From Otis tarda (taxonomy: Eukaryota > Chordata > Aves > Otidiformes > Otididae), in the NCBI GenBank assembly GCA_026413225.1, contig CM048553.1, positions 47,904,001-47,968,000 of the forward strand: a DNA stretch of 64,000 bases. Direction: 5' to 3'. The notes under the pieces are model-generated. The model did not search any database. It saw nothing but the letters and a program-made list of their open reading frames with translations, and was not told where the DNA came from. This document shows positions 11,316 through 26,300 of this stretch, one piece after another. Within the stretch, counting starts at the first letter, position 1. Each line of letters opens with the position of its first letter. A program made the translations under genes and the position numbers.

Positions 11316-14300
11316 CTGTAAAACAGAAAAAACATGGGGGTATTAAGGAAATTATACTCCCTTCATATTTCTAAATAAGTGGTATCTACTATTCAAGTGT
11401 TTTTATACACTATGTACTTGAGGAAATAAAATCAGGTGATTCTTGTCTGGGGCCTGTGAGGAGACAGACCAGCCATGACCTACACAACTGCATAAAGTCA
11501 GAGGTATCTGTTACTTTCCAACAGAAGATAAGAATTTTAGTTTTCTTTCTCAAAGCTTACCTCTCTTCTATCTCAGGCCATTACTTCATCTGTATTCTAC
11601 TCTGCAACTTACCTCACCAAGTTTAGTGTAATCTTTCTTCAGTTTCACAAGATACTGAATCTTCTGGTTTAGGTTTTGATGACCAAGTAATTTCCCGTTC
11701 TCCTTAGCAAGAAGGTCAACTTGCTTCCTCAGCAAGTCCATTTCCTGTAATTAATAAATACATTGTGTACCTCTTAACTATAGCCTCTCCTCCTCTTTTC
11801 AGAAGAAATAGCTTCTTCAGAACTATTAACATACTAACATTTAAGTTTGTTGTAACATATGATGCAAGAGTTGGTTCATTCAGGAAATACGTATTTGTCT
11901 TGTCTCCTGAGGTACTACATTAGATCCCTCTAAAGGGCAAAAGCACCATTTAATTTGTATTCATTGCAAAAGTGATTTCCGTACCTAGACTTCCACCAGC
12001 GCAGGAAAGAGCATTACAAATATAACTAAACTGCAAGACAAAACATTTCCAGAAGCAGTCTTTCATTGCTAATTTATTAAAAATACTGCCCAATTAGCAA
12101 CAGCTCTATGTCTGCTGAATAAGATTCTACTCTAATGACAACAAAAAAGTTATAGAACCTTTCCAATTCTGTCTCTCTCTTCACACGTTTCCTCCAGTTT
12201 TGATCGGATTTCTTCTTTTTCATTAAATGCTTTCAGCTCCAAAGCTCTTGTTCGTTCCATCTCCAGCATCATTTCAAGACAAGTATTGTCTTTGATTTTG
12301 AGAATATTTTTGGTCTCTTCTAATCTGCCAACATAAAAGCATCATACACTATTGAAAACCAACATAAATGGCATACAACTGAATTAGTAAGTCATCCTTG
12401 AACATGTAGGCAGCCTTTTCTAAAAATATCCTTTAAAGACAATTTATTTTCCCTAGAACTCAGTGGTAACATAAGGAAAAATTACATTCTGCTTCACATC
12501 TCTTGAGTTTGATACAATCTCTTAACTAGTTGGTATTTTGGAGTTGTGGCCTGATTTCAGCAGAGATGGAGTTAGTTTTCCTCTCAGTAGCCGGTGTGTT
12601 TTGGATTTTGTGTGTGAAGAATGTTGATAAACACACTGATGTTATGAGTTCTTGCTAATGAGACCAAGGACACTGCCCAACTTTCCAGGTCTCACTAATG
12701 TGCGGATGCAGAAAGCTGGGAGAAAGACAGACAGAATAATTGACCCAAACTGGCCAAAGAGAGTAGTCCATGCCATAAACGTCATGCTCAGTATATAAGT
12801 GGGGGTTGGCCGGGAGGGGGTATCTTCCTTCCCTTTCTCTCACTGGCGTTGTTCCCTCTACCTTGCTGGCTCCCTTTCCCTCCTTTGCTTGCTGCTTGGT
12901 TTCATTTCCATGATTGCTGCTTGGGACGAACTGTATCGGTCATTGGGACATCGGGTGGTGAGAAAATGTACATTTTTCATTTTGTGTATTTTAATATCCT
13001 TATATTCTGTTATTATTGTAGTTTTCCTTTGCTGTTTTAGTAAACTGTCTTCATCTCAACCCATGAGTTTTCCTTTCTTCCCAGTTCTCTCCCCCATCCC
13101 ACTGGGGAGGGTGAGGGTGAGCAAGAAACTGTGATGACTAGGGCTAAACCACAAGTTGTTCTTCTTTTTGGTAAGTATGCTGTTTCCATACAAGTCCACT
13201 CATGAAAGAAAACAGAAGCTTCACCTACAAGAACGCTACAAATTCATCTAGGGCATGTAAATTTACCAGATGAACTCCACTGCTCTTCAAGTTTCCCCTA
13301 AATTCCTTGTTTGTATGTGGCTTTTCCCCAATAGTCTTGTTGCTCGGAAACATCTCTGAAGAGCTCAGAGATTGTCTGAGCTTGTTTGGCCTGGTAACAG
13401 AAGGACCACCACTTTGGACAGACGTCTTGTCTACTGAATATGTTTTAATTCTGTCAGGCTCACAGAATATTAAACCATGCCATCAAACTTAGCAGCTGAG
13501 TATATGAACTTCAGTCATTTTGTATGTCTATTCAAATACTGCATAAATGAAAATATCGCTTTTGTTTCACTGAAGCCTTGTGTTTAAGACCTACTATATG
13601 AAAACTTGCTTCATTTGTCAAAACATTTTATTGATGACAAAAGAATATTTTTCCTCTTTGTACGTTATTTGTTTGTACGAGACTAACACTGCTATAAAGC
13701 TTATTTCAAAGACCAGGCAGGTATGAAAACTCAATGCACTGAATAGCGAAGAATCCCTAATCAAGACTAGGGCTTCTGGAAAATTTGTTATGAATTACTT
13801 CTGAAATGACCACGTTCGTAAAAATTATCTTCATCTTTATAAGTTATTTACATAGAAAGCACTCCATTAAATGTAATTAACTCAAATATGAGGAGATTCA
13901 GCCACTATGAAACCTGAAGCAATACTGATTAGGAAAAGAATAACAGGGTCGACATTTTCAAACTAATTTTTATCTACTAAGTATTTTATTTCTTGACTAC
14001 TACCCATCCAACGTGCAAAACACTTGAATTTCTAGGACTACTTGCACAATAGTGCAAACACCATCTAGGAATCCTCTAATAATAAAGAACTTTAATTATT
14101 CAAGCTGAAGTGCAAAAATAAATACCATAAAAGAGCAAAGAATGAGATTAAGTTTAAAATTATAAAATAATTACAATATTAATAAATAAATGAACAGTGT
14201 TTCAATTTAATTTGAAAAAGAATGTGCTTAGAATTCACTGCATATAGAAGAATTCAAAACCCTATGGCACAGATAATTTTAAACAATTCAAAACATCCTT

Positions 14301-17300
14301 TTCAATTTAAGTTTTTCTATGGTTCTACCTATTTCAGAATATTTTCCTGATATAATGCCACCCTTTTAGAAAAATGTAGTAATATGTGCTACTACCACCT
14401 ACTGATGAGAAAGAGTAAGAACTCAGTGAGTCTTGTGGAAGAGTAAACATTTCCAAACTACGTCCTCTATAGTTCCAGATATTGAACTTTTATTGCTTAA
14501 ATATACCTTTTCAGTATTAAAAAGTTTAATACAAGTCTCCAGTTCAATGAATAATATTTAAACTTACTCTGCTTTGATCTTCAGCATCTCCTCCATTACT
14601 CTATTCTGTAAAAGTTCAAAAATATTAGTTACATTCTTAATGTTTAATATACATATATATACTAAAAAATTATTTGTCACTTAACTGATGCTACATATCT
14701 CATTCCAGATCCTACCAAAATCATCCTACTGCCCAGTAACTCGCATCTCTAATATTCATTATAAGTTCATCTCTTTACTACATGCAGGTATTTCCAATTT
14801 CATGCCAGCACAAATGACCCACAGCACCATCTCTCCCCATTCATACACAGCAGAGCTCTAACAGAGTTCTTCTGTCTGGGAGATCCATGGCAACCTCCGC
14901 TGCGACATTAACTTCCCTTTGGCAGAGTCTTTGACATTAGCAAGTGACACCATCTTCACTTTCCAACTCTGTGGAGATGAGTCAGATTTAGTGATCTGAA
15001 TATGTATTTGCTCATTGTGCAACCTGACACCCAGTTCATTGGTGTTAGACGAAGACAGAAGCCTTAAGAGATAAGTACCAGGCTCTGTGTCTGTTAGAAT
15101 TCACTAGAAATCGGTGTTTGTTTCACTGCCATGAAATAGAGGAGAACATGTTAACACTTCACAGCGGGGAAACAGCAACTGTCATGAGAACAGCAATATA
15201 CCTTGGCAAGTCGTTCTTCAGCAATCTTCTCCTCTTTCTGTTTCAGGTACTGAACATCTGTATGTTTCTGATCACTAGGAAATCAAAAAATGAGGAAAGT
15301 TTGTCACAAACAGAGGAGACCAGTTGTAAAAACAACATCTTATCCAGATTAAACCAGGAAATGCATGTAACTGTCTTGACACATTTTCATACTCAGAATA
15401 CTGAACATCATGAAACAACTCTGGAAGGGTTTAAACTTTTATATTCCAAGAACATCACATTTTCCTTTGTTAGAGTATAGAGAAAATAATGTTTTAATGA
15501 AAACAATTAAAAATGTAATAACTATGCAACTGTACGTTGGACAGCTTCAGGATTGAGGTAAATGATTTATTAGTTCATGGGCATATAGACTGCAGAAAGC
15601 TACTCCTTCCTACAAGGCTGTTGCTCAGTGGTCTTGCCCAAGAAAGAAGGTAACAGATTTTTGTATTCAGAATACTTGGAAATTTTTTATTTTGTTAGTT
15701 TTTAATAAACATGACATTGGATGGAAGGAAGCAAACACCATAAAATTAAAATAACCCCCAAACCAATAGACCATTGAGAGCACTTCAGTTTTCAGTAACT
15801 TAAAAATCTTTGTCAACATACCTTGCTAGGGTGATTTATTTTTCATATCTGGTATAAATAGCCTCAGTCTGAGACAGTAAGTGTGTGTATGCGTGTGTGG
15901 TTTTTCTGTTAATGTTAATTAAATGCCAGCTTTAAAAGTCTAATGTCAAACCTCTGAGAATTAAAATAAAAATAATATATTTTTCCTTATTAAATTTTGG
16001 GTGAGTATCATCCACTTCCAAAATCTACCCAAATTCATCCAGCTTATAAATGGTTGGACAAAACTGCAACACACTTTGTTTACTTATTCTCAGTGGATAC
16101 TTACATGAACTTTAAAACCTCCAGATTTAGAATCACTGATTATGCTTGAGCCTTTCAAATTCTAGTACTGGTCAGCCTGTACCAGCTCCAAAGCAGTGTA
16201 CTGAGTCTGCTCTAGCTTTGTGTTACTGAGGTGGAGGCCGACCTTTTCTCCACACCTTACTCTTCCCTGTCCTAACACTAAATAACAAAGGAGAGCAAGC
16301 AGGCTCTTGGTCTTATCTTGTATTCCCAAACATCCTCCTATGTAGTCTAAGACCCTCACATTCCATTACTTTGTCATGTGTGACACCGATGATCAAATCA
16401 TCTCGCTCTCTATCACTGGGCCACACAAAATCTAACTACTACCTGCTGCTGTCAGCCTCTCCCATAATGTACGAGACATGTGTGTGTTGCGAATATCCCC
16501 ACCTGAGACATCTAAACTTGATTTTTCAGAGAGCCTGCAATATATACTGTTAGCCTTCAGTCTATTCAAACCACAATTCCTATCAACTAACAGCAATTAG
16601 TTAATTGTTAATGCTTATCCAAATTACACCCCAAGGTCCCAAGTCAGGAATCCGGCAAATGAGGAACATAAAAAGTAATGCTTTTCTGTGAAAAACTGGG
16701 TCCAAGTAACCTACTCCATAAACTACGTGAAAAATGAAGCCACAGAATCCAGTTTTCCATGGCAAGGTAATAACGTCTTGTTTCTCGTTTTTCTGTGATT
16801 CTCATTTCAAGTCACAACACACTTTCAAATGTCTGTTGCAGACTAAGCAGAAGGCCCTAGAGACGACAACATCATCATTCAGTATCCGACCTGATCTGTC
16901 CCACCTTGTGCACAGAATATTTTCCACAAATGAATCCCTTCATAATTGAAGATTACTGTACAATACATATAATGCAAGGACAAATTGGAGTTGCAGACAC
17001 CTGCAGTTACAGCATCTTCTAATCAGAATACTTATTTTTGCAAATTTAATACCTATCTTACCAAAAAGGCAGTTCTAAATCTGGCAACACTGATACTTCA
17101 TTGAATAGAGATAAAAGTTCTGGAAAATACTTTTTGATATATTTAATAGGCAAAAAAAAGATTAAACTCCTACCTGGCATTAAGTTACTGTTTATGATAT
17201 TGTCCCTTAAAAATGAATAGTCATTAAATAAATATCAATAGAATTATTTACTGCCAGTTCTTTTCACCAAGATGTAAACCAGACAATTATTTAATTCTTT

Positions 17301-20300
17301 ATAAAATTGAAAACAAAGAAAAAACAAAAAAAGTAAGCCACAAAACAAAGTCCAAAACTAAGCTGTACAGATTACAGTTTGAACCAAGCCTCAGGATATC
17401 TCCAACTTGAGGTACACAACAGCATACCACCTTTTCAGAGGAAGTTCATTCCTTACCCTCAAAAATACATGATGGAGAACTGGTTCCATTTGTGTCCATG
17501 TTAAAACTTCTGTTAAATTCATTTGGACATTTCCTGTGTACTAAATCCATAACTGCACAAGTGCTATGGCAATATATAATACACAGAAATGGCTATGCAT
17601 GTAGTTATTTTAAATTCTATTTCCATTTCCTTTATAAAACTTTGCTGTTTTTAAGGATTTGTGATTTAAAAGTAATAAAGTTTACAAGTCAGTAAAGAAT
17701 TTTCATAGAAAAGGCTGAGTCAATCTCTAATTGTACAAACAATATGTAAGAGTGTATTTTCAAATAAAACCTGTAAATTTGTTTATCTTGCTTAATCACT
17801 TCAAGTTACAAAAGGTTTTTTTTTATTTTACTTTACCTGTTCTTGCTTAGTCTCTGAGCTTCTACAAGGCTCTGTAAATTCCTGTTGTTCTCCACCAATA
17901 TCTGCATTTCCAGACGCAAGTTCTCCAACTCATTTAATTGTTCCTAAGCAAATTAAATTGGAAATATTTTATCTGAGAACCAAATTGCAAATCCTGTTTT
18001 CCTTTCCAGTTGAATATGTTCTTTGGTAAAACAGAAGACAAAACTATTTATCAGAAAACAAGTACAGTTCTCTGGCAAAGATCTGCATCACCCTTCCATT
18101 TATAGTTTCATTAGAAACTTGATTCAGAAGTCAGAACAGTTTTAATCAGCAAAAATGCTGTTACCATTTGATATTAATGAACACAAACCCACTCAGTCCC
18201 TGGGAAAATGATATATGGACATATCAAGCAAGGTGTCACCATTTGTTACCAGCCTAGGTAAAGAGAAGACCAAGAACTGCCCTTCCTGCTTTAATGGACA
18301 GACTACTAAGTAGAGCTCATTAAAAATCTGAACTCTGTATTCTGTCTTAATTTAACCTGAAATAATGCCTGTAGAGATTAACTCATAGTACCTTCAGCCT
18401 CAGAATTTCATCATTTTTAGCTCTTCGTTCTTCGTTCAGTTCATGTACAAGGTGCTCCAGATTTATTGCAGAAGCCCTCCGATCAGCTATTTCTTGCTCA
18501 TGAGTTTCCAAGAGCTTTGCCAAATTCACATCAAAATTAGGGGGAGTTTTTGGACACTGGCAAGTTAAAAGAAATAAAACCCACAAACGATTAGTAAAGA
18601 ACTGTTTCCCCTATGTATTGGTTACATGTTTTAATACTTAATTGGAGACCTACATTAATAATTTCCTGGCAGTCAAATAATCAATAATACATTTAAGTTA
18701 CAAACAAGGTGAATGGGATTTGACCATTTTCGATACATTGTGATTTCTGGTCCCAGTCTGAAGCCATGCTGTAAAGTTTATTAGTCTTGATTTTTCAGTG
18801 AGTTTTAACAGTCATTACAATGAAAATTTTTCTCTCACAAATGCCATACCTGAGGAAACGTTACTGAAGATGAGTCCACAAAGCAATCTATTTGTTTCAT
18901 TTTTAGTTCATATTCATTCTTCCTCTTCTCCATTTCTTCTGTCATTTTGTCCAACTATTAGAAACCCCAGTTAGAATTAAATTAGCTCATAATACAGACA
19001 AAACATTAAACAGCAGCCAGATCTCTATTTTGAGCAAGCTCAAGTACACCACAAATTATTTTAGATTACCTTAGACTTCACTTTCATAATTGTTTTTTTA
19101 TATTTACCTAATAACTGTTAATCATTCAATAGTTGCATGTAACAGACATTTTTTGAAAGCATATATACATTAGTATATAGCGTAGTTAACCTGAATTTTG
19201 TTTTTGTTGTTTGTATTTGATTTTTTTTGCCTTGCTAACACAATCTACCTTTCAAAGTGCTTGCTAGCACAGACAAACTATTACCAGCTTTGTTGGCAAA
19301 CATTGTGAGTCAAAATATGGTTTGACACAAACTAAGATTTTACTGGTATAGATTTAATCAGTTTCCTCAAAGAGAATATGCTAACATGACAAAAGGACTC
19401 TTCTTTCCAAAATAACTTATCCTTACTAGAGTTTTGCCAACACAAATATATTACTTAGCACTACGACAGCTGTGACAACTAAAGCTAAAATTTGGACAAA
19501 GTCTTAATGTAGCTATTTAGTCTGCAAAACCTCCAAATCACACTCAGACTGCAAAATTTATAGAGCTCAACAATTACCTCCATTACATAAATTATATAGT
19601 TTGTGGATAAGTGTTAAATAGAGGAAAACTTAATCCTCTAGGTTACACTGCTTATAACCTCAGGTTGCTGTTATTACAGGTACTGATGATTTTACTTTGC
19701 CTTCAGAGTAAACATTTTCATGATCTCTAGACACCGTTTCCAATGTTTCACAAGTTATCTAACATTTGTGCAGAAGACTTTAAACTACTACTTTGCTTTT
19801 ACAGAAAGAAGCATTGCACTTCAAGACTGCTGCACACAAAATGCTCTAAAATGACAAGTAAAACCTTTTCCGGAAGCTACAGTTAACCACAGCTCCCTCC
19901 CAAGGAGAAGAAGAAATTCCTTGTTTTACCTGTTCTCTGAGTTCCTGGATTAGAGCTTCTTTCTTTGCTATGTCTTCCTGCGCACACTGAAGCAATGAAT
20001 CATGTTTCTTAGAGACCTCTGTCAGTCTCATCAGCTGATCAGTGGTATGATGCAAGTCCTCACACAGAAGGTCTCTCTATTTTAAGTCATTGGACAAGTA
20101 AAGAAAGAAATGTTAAAGTTACTAATCTAAAGCAGTTGTTTCAAGATGTTTTGTCATTGTTGCTAAGACTGCTAACAGCTACAAGCATCTCTTCCCTCCA
20201 CTTTTTCATCATGAATTGTAGCAAGCATATATCTATAAATTTCTTAATTTTAGCATGTTTTTCATGTCCATTGTCTTGGTAGCAGAACAAAAATGAGAAC

Positions 20301-23300
20301 TTTTCTACAGTATAGTTGCAGTTAGATATTTGTGGGAAATATTTGGAATCAACCACTGTTTGAAGTATAATGTATACTTAAAAAGAGATACAATTCTTTA
20401 AATAAGAAACTGTAAAAGAATGTGTAGATTTTATTCCATGCTGAATTAGTGCTTAGAGCTTTTTTAGTGCACTGCTATTCTGTAGATACCTCTGGATTTA
20501 TTCTAGGATGCAGACTCCCAGCCTGATACCTACACAAGGTGTGTTAGCCTAGAAGGAGAAACAGTACTTAGTATTTTAAATGCCACCTTGGATTAGTTCT
20601 TGTCCAGTCTCGAAAGTGTGAAGGAAACTAGTAACTGATGTACAGAGTTACAGAAGGAGAAACACTGTGGTTTTATCAGGAGCCAGATGCACCCAAGGAT
20701 AACAATGTAATAAGAATTATTATATCGATTTAAAAAAAGCCTGAAAACGAACAAACAACAAGCCCAACAAAACCAGAAAATGATCCACTTGGCAGGCAAC
20801 TCAGTTTAGGATTCCAGAATATAAAATTTAGTTATGATTACTAATGAAGATAGACTGTTTATTAAACATAGCAGAAATCTACTTAAGAATGTTTTTTGGG
20901 AAGCAAACGCTACTCGAAGACTTTATTGGTGCTATGTGATTGGAATAAACATATGTAATATGACATGATCTTGTAGAAATTACCTGTAAGGATAGACTGG
21001 TGGTTTTGACTGATGGATATGTTCACTAAAATAATGGTGAGAGCAGTAACAGCAAAGAAAAAGTTAAAAAAGAAAGATACAATTTTAAAAATCAAATCTG
21101 CAGCTGAATTAACCATGCATCCTAGATCTGTTTCCAGCAGGTGGAGCTTTTACTTAAAATTATGAGTAAAGAAAAGATAGTAGTAGTGGGGGAACAGATA
21201 ATATTAAACATAATGTATTCTTCTACCTAGTTTAATTTCTCAGCTGCATCATCTAATGTTGCCATTAAATTCAGCTGATGACTCCTTAGTGGCCTTAACA
21301 AAATTAAACCAGGCTGTTAGCATAGGTTTTTGTGAAGTAGCTTATCAAATATTTACGTCAACTAATGTGATAATTTAACAGAATGTGTCAGGTATCCCAT
21401 GAAAAATTCCTTTAAGAACAGCTTAACTAGCTTTAGCTTGAACTAAAATGAGGTTAAGTTTTACACAAGTATTTTAAGCAAAATCACATCCAATTGGTCT
21501 GTTGACCAATCATAATATACCAATATTAATGTTTTTACCTCAATGTTGTCAGCTATTTGTCTTCTCTCCAAAGCTTCCCTCAGCTCTTCAATCTTCTTTT
21601 CCTGATCCTCTATGATTCTTTTGCTTTCTTCTTTTGCAGCCAGAGCAAGATTATACTTGCACTATGAAAAGGATTAAATTAAATTTTAGAATATTTTCGG
21701 AAAACATATGATCAAAGAAAGCTGGCAAACAGAATATAAATAAAGGTATATCACAAATCTTACCATGACAACGACAGATGTTTAAAGTCTCAATGTCAGT
21801 GACAACAATCTGTTCTGATATATCCTACTTGCTAAATTTTACAAGCTATGTTATTAGAAATGAATTATCAGAACAATGGAAAAATATTAATTAATATGTA
21901 TTAGCCAGCACAATATATATTAACCACTAAAACTATTCTTTAAAAAAACAGATAACCATATGTAAAACTCTGCCTCATCAACATTTTGTCTGTAGGACCT
22001 TTTGAATTCATAGTTCATACCTATACAGTATCTAAAGCATTCTGTGGGTTGCTCTATCAGTTTGCAAATCAGTCTTATTTTCATAAAACGGATGCCTCAT
22101 ATTTATTCAGAGTTATTCAAATACACAGTTTTAGTTCTTTATATTTATGTTTTCAGATGTAGAACATAGTAATATCAGGAACATAAAAATTCACTCCCTC
22201 AGAAATTAATTTACAATTCAGCTTCAATTGTTGAGGCCTTAAATTGCCAATTTCTGAGAAAATCTAAATGTGACTGTCAGCTGAGTGTAGTTTACAGGAT
22301 GTGAATAGGTCCCTTCAGAGACATTGCTCTTTACCCACCATGTGGAAAGAGTTCAGTTTCCAAGACAGCCTTAGGCATAAAATGTTCAGAAGATTTCAAC
22401 ATGTCAAAACAAAGAAGTTTCCTTCTGAAACGCTACAGCAAGTTATGCTGTTTGAGACCCATGATAAGACATGTCATTGTCTTCCATTTCTGAGAAACTA
22501 TACCGTGTCCTTCAAAATGACAGAACATACATTTATATCCTCGAGCTCTCTTGTCAGCCCATCTATGGACTCAGTTTTATGACTAATTGAAGACCTCAGC
22601 TCCTGGATCTGTCTCATCAAGTCAGTTACAACTTCCTGCAACATAAAAAAAAAAACTTAATCTTGATACATTATATATATATGTATTATGTATATTTTAT
22701 TACTGGACTTTCTTTGGTGTATAATTTGTCAATCCCAAATTTCAACAACCATTTGAAAATGAGGCCTCAATATGCACATATAAAGGAGTAACAGGCGATT
22801 TGTTATTAAATCATTGGCTTTTGTTCTTACATAAGGAATTAAATAACCTGCTGTGTTCATTAGAAAAGAAGATTAGCCCTCTGATTTAGTCTCAGGCTTT
22901 CTAATAGGAGAATAGAAGTACTATAGTTTAAGGTTATATTTGTTTGTAATGGAAAAAGGCACATTCAAGAAACACCACTCCATTGACAATACCAGATTCT
23001 TCTGACCTTATACATGTCAAATTTTTGGTTTTAGCATGGAAAAAGCAAGCCTTATCAATGCATCATGCTGGACAGTAAACACGCTGTGATTTTTTAATGA
23101 GTGTTTTACATACAGCATAAGTGCTTGTACTGTGGGAACCTTCACTATTTAAGCTTTCAGAACACAGGAGGAGTATTTTCATGTAAAAGTGCTTCAAGTT
23201 TATTAATAAACATACACCTACAGTCACATTCTTACATCACCTTTCTTACTTTTTCTATTAGCCTATTACAACATGGCACTGACTGGAAGGCCCTATTAAT

Positions 23301-26300
23301 TATCAGGGGAATTATGCATCATTTAGGCACTGAATGTTTTGTCTAGTAGACAGCTTTACCCTGTTTTTTGGGGTTTGTTTTTTTTTTTTTTGTTTAACCT
23401 TCAGTTATCTTGGTGTTTTCTCTGAATGCATACTATCCTGCAAACTCCATGCTAGTAAAAGATAGGATTTATTTTACCTAGATATATAGATTCAGATTAG
23501 ATATTAGGAAAAAATTCTTTACAATGAGGTGGGTAGAACACGGGAGCAGGTTGTCCAGAGAGGTGGTGGATGCCCCATCTCTGGAAAAATTCAAGGCCAG
23601 GTTGGACGGGGCGCTGAGCAATCTGATCTGGCTGGAGATGTCCCTGCTTCTTGCAGGGGGGTTGGATTAGATGACCTTTAATGGTCCCTTCCAACCCAAA
23701 CCATTCTAGGATTCTATATACAGCCAGGATTACCTAGAATCACAGAATTACTAAGTATCATAGAAAGGCTCTGGACTTTCAACTCTACTACAGAACAGTT
23801 ACCTGCAAAACTGGGTACCAGTATCAGAAATAAGCTCAAACCTTATCTGCATCATTTGTCTTCTTCAAAGAAACAATAAACTCTTCAGCAGCAGCCAGCT
23901 CCTGTTCCAATTTCTGCAGTTTTTCTTCCTAGAAGAAATAATAATCTTGAAGGAGAGACTCAATTACTTTTGAACTATGTTTTGTAAAGCACAAAGCTAT
24001 GAAAAATAAATAAAAAAAAAAAAAAAAAAAAGAAGGAACTAAGCTGTTTACCTTACCAGAAAAATTAAGCAGTAGCTTAACAAAGCAATCTGAAACTTGA
24101 GAACTCTACGTTTATTTCGCTGATAATCTATAGAACAGTCAGTTCACCAATAAAATTGCTATTAATGCACAAGGAAATCCATGAACACACAACTTAGTCA
24201 TTCAGCACTGCTGTTGTACCTGCTGCTCACACTGTGTCACCATTTCAGAGGATGGTTTCTCCACCTTTGCTTTATCAAGTACTTTCAAGAGCTCCCTGGA
24301 GAATAAAACATTTCTAGTGAGAACTATAATGAGAACATAAGAACGGTTTAACAGGAATGAAGTCATATACATTTATTCTTACTTGCACTTAATTTTTTGA
24401 AGAGTTCTTTAACTATCACGTTCTCAATGCTATACAATAGACTAATAGTTTAGTTACTAGCTATATGCTGCTATCAGTAGTCAAACTTTATCTCTGACAT
24501 GAAGAACTACGCTTGACATGAAATTACATTTGTAATGTTAATTGAAGACACGAAAAGGAAGTGTTGTTCCAAGCTGGATAAAATAAAAAAGCCCATTATG
24601 TAATTATCTCCACCCAGCTGGGGAAAACCCCCTCTACAAACAGGATCCTCATCTGAATACAAAACTTAGCATAGGACAAAACCAATTAAGTCAGATGAAA
24701 GTAAACCCCACTACTAATTAAAACTTACTTTGAATTATTTTCTTTGTCTTCTTGTAATTGTAATGTTAGTTTTTCATTATGTTCTTTTTCTGTTTTCAGG
24801 AGTTTCAAAAGGTTCTAGAATATCAAAATGTATGTTGCTAAAGCAAGTTAGAATATAAAGTCTTTGTAAAAATTTAAACCAAAATAAAAATCTAAACAAA
24901 CTCTTAAGATGACTGAAAATAAAACCCACAAAACCTTAAATAGAAACAAAGATCTTCAGCTTTGTCATGGACAAGTTCAAAGGTAAACTCTTATTTATAT
25001 TAAGCAATCAGCTCTTTTCACCTGCCATTGATAATGATTTCATAGAGCTATAATGTTCCTCAATATTCAAGCCTCTAAAGGGAGAAATTAGAATTTTCAA
25101 CTGTAGATTAATTTGGGGGGATTTTTCACATTCTAACTAGCAGTTCAAGATATTAGACTATAGGGAATTAAAAATTATTATTTTCCATCTGTCAGTATTC
25201 CTTTAAACACTAAAATGGAAAACTTACAGCAAACTTGCTGAGCAGGCACAATGCACACTGCAGAAAAGCAGGCAAAATCATTTGCAAAAGCCCTTGAGCA
25301 ACCTCACTGCTGTTTTGCAGTCACTGCAGTCTGACAGGCTTTCAAGGACAGCATCAACTAAATTGCAGGACAAGTGATCCACCACAAAAAGACACAGATC
25401 ATTTTAACAAGATCACATCCACTATGAATTTTTTTACGAAACTACTTTGTAAAGATAGAATAAGTAAGCTAGTCTTAGCTGGCACTGAGATGAAAGGTCA
25501 CCAGCATTTCGACAACAGGATTCTCTTCCAAAGCAGTTTCTTATTCCTTTACTAATTAACCCATCTCCCTCAACATTTCCAGAGCAATTCCTTCAGTCAA
25601 AAAAACCTACTACTTCATCATGCTACTGGATATTTCTTGTAGCCTGTGGTTGCAAAAATCTTGCACTAAATTTTAAAAAAAGATTCTGAGTACCTCTTCC
25701 AAAATGAGATCGCCTAGGAAACCTATTATTACCGTAGAAGCTACTATTGATGATACAGTAACAGGAATTAAACAATCTAGTAACAGGAGTAACTATATAA
25801 TAAAGCCCTTTAAAAGCCTTGATTGTCTTACACAAAGCTCAGTTTTCATTGCTTCTGCTTCGTGTTTGCTGTCCTCAAATTGTTGCTTCAGTTGATCTGT
25901 CTCAAACTTCGCTACTTCCTGCAGATTGTCATAGTCATCCTGCAAGCTTGCTTTTTCTTCAAGAATCTTTTCATGTTCCAGCCTTTATAAAAACACCCCA
26001 AAAAACAAACTCACAATATTAATATAAGGGTTTGTTTCATTATAAAAATACTCCAATCAATTGTATTTTATAATCTTCAGGTAATATACAGAGTACAGTT
26101 ATTTTAGAAATAAGTGACTGACATAAATGTTTTGGTTTTTTTGGTTTGGGTTTTTTTTTTTTTAACTCAGAAACCTCAAATTTATTTATGAAGGGCACAG
26201 GACATTTAAGTGGCATTGTCAGAGAAGGCAGAATACTCTTTCTGATCCCTAGAAATAATTTGCTTCTTACAGAATTCTATAGAAATTTCAGTCACTGTGT

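Noticed and set aside
12799-13134. 111-codon open frame at 12799-13134 and 88-codon frame at 54933-54667
   Set aside because: Both fall inside the two LTR copies, and similar translations arise from the shared LTR sequence. They are not genes.
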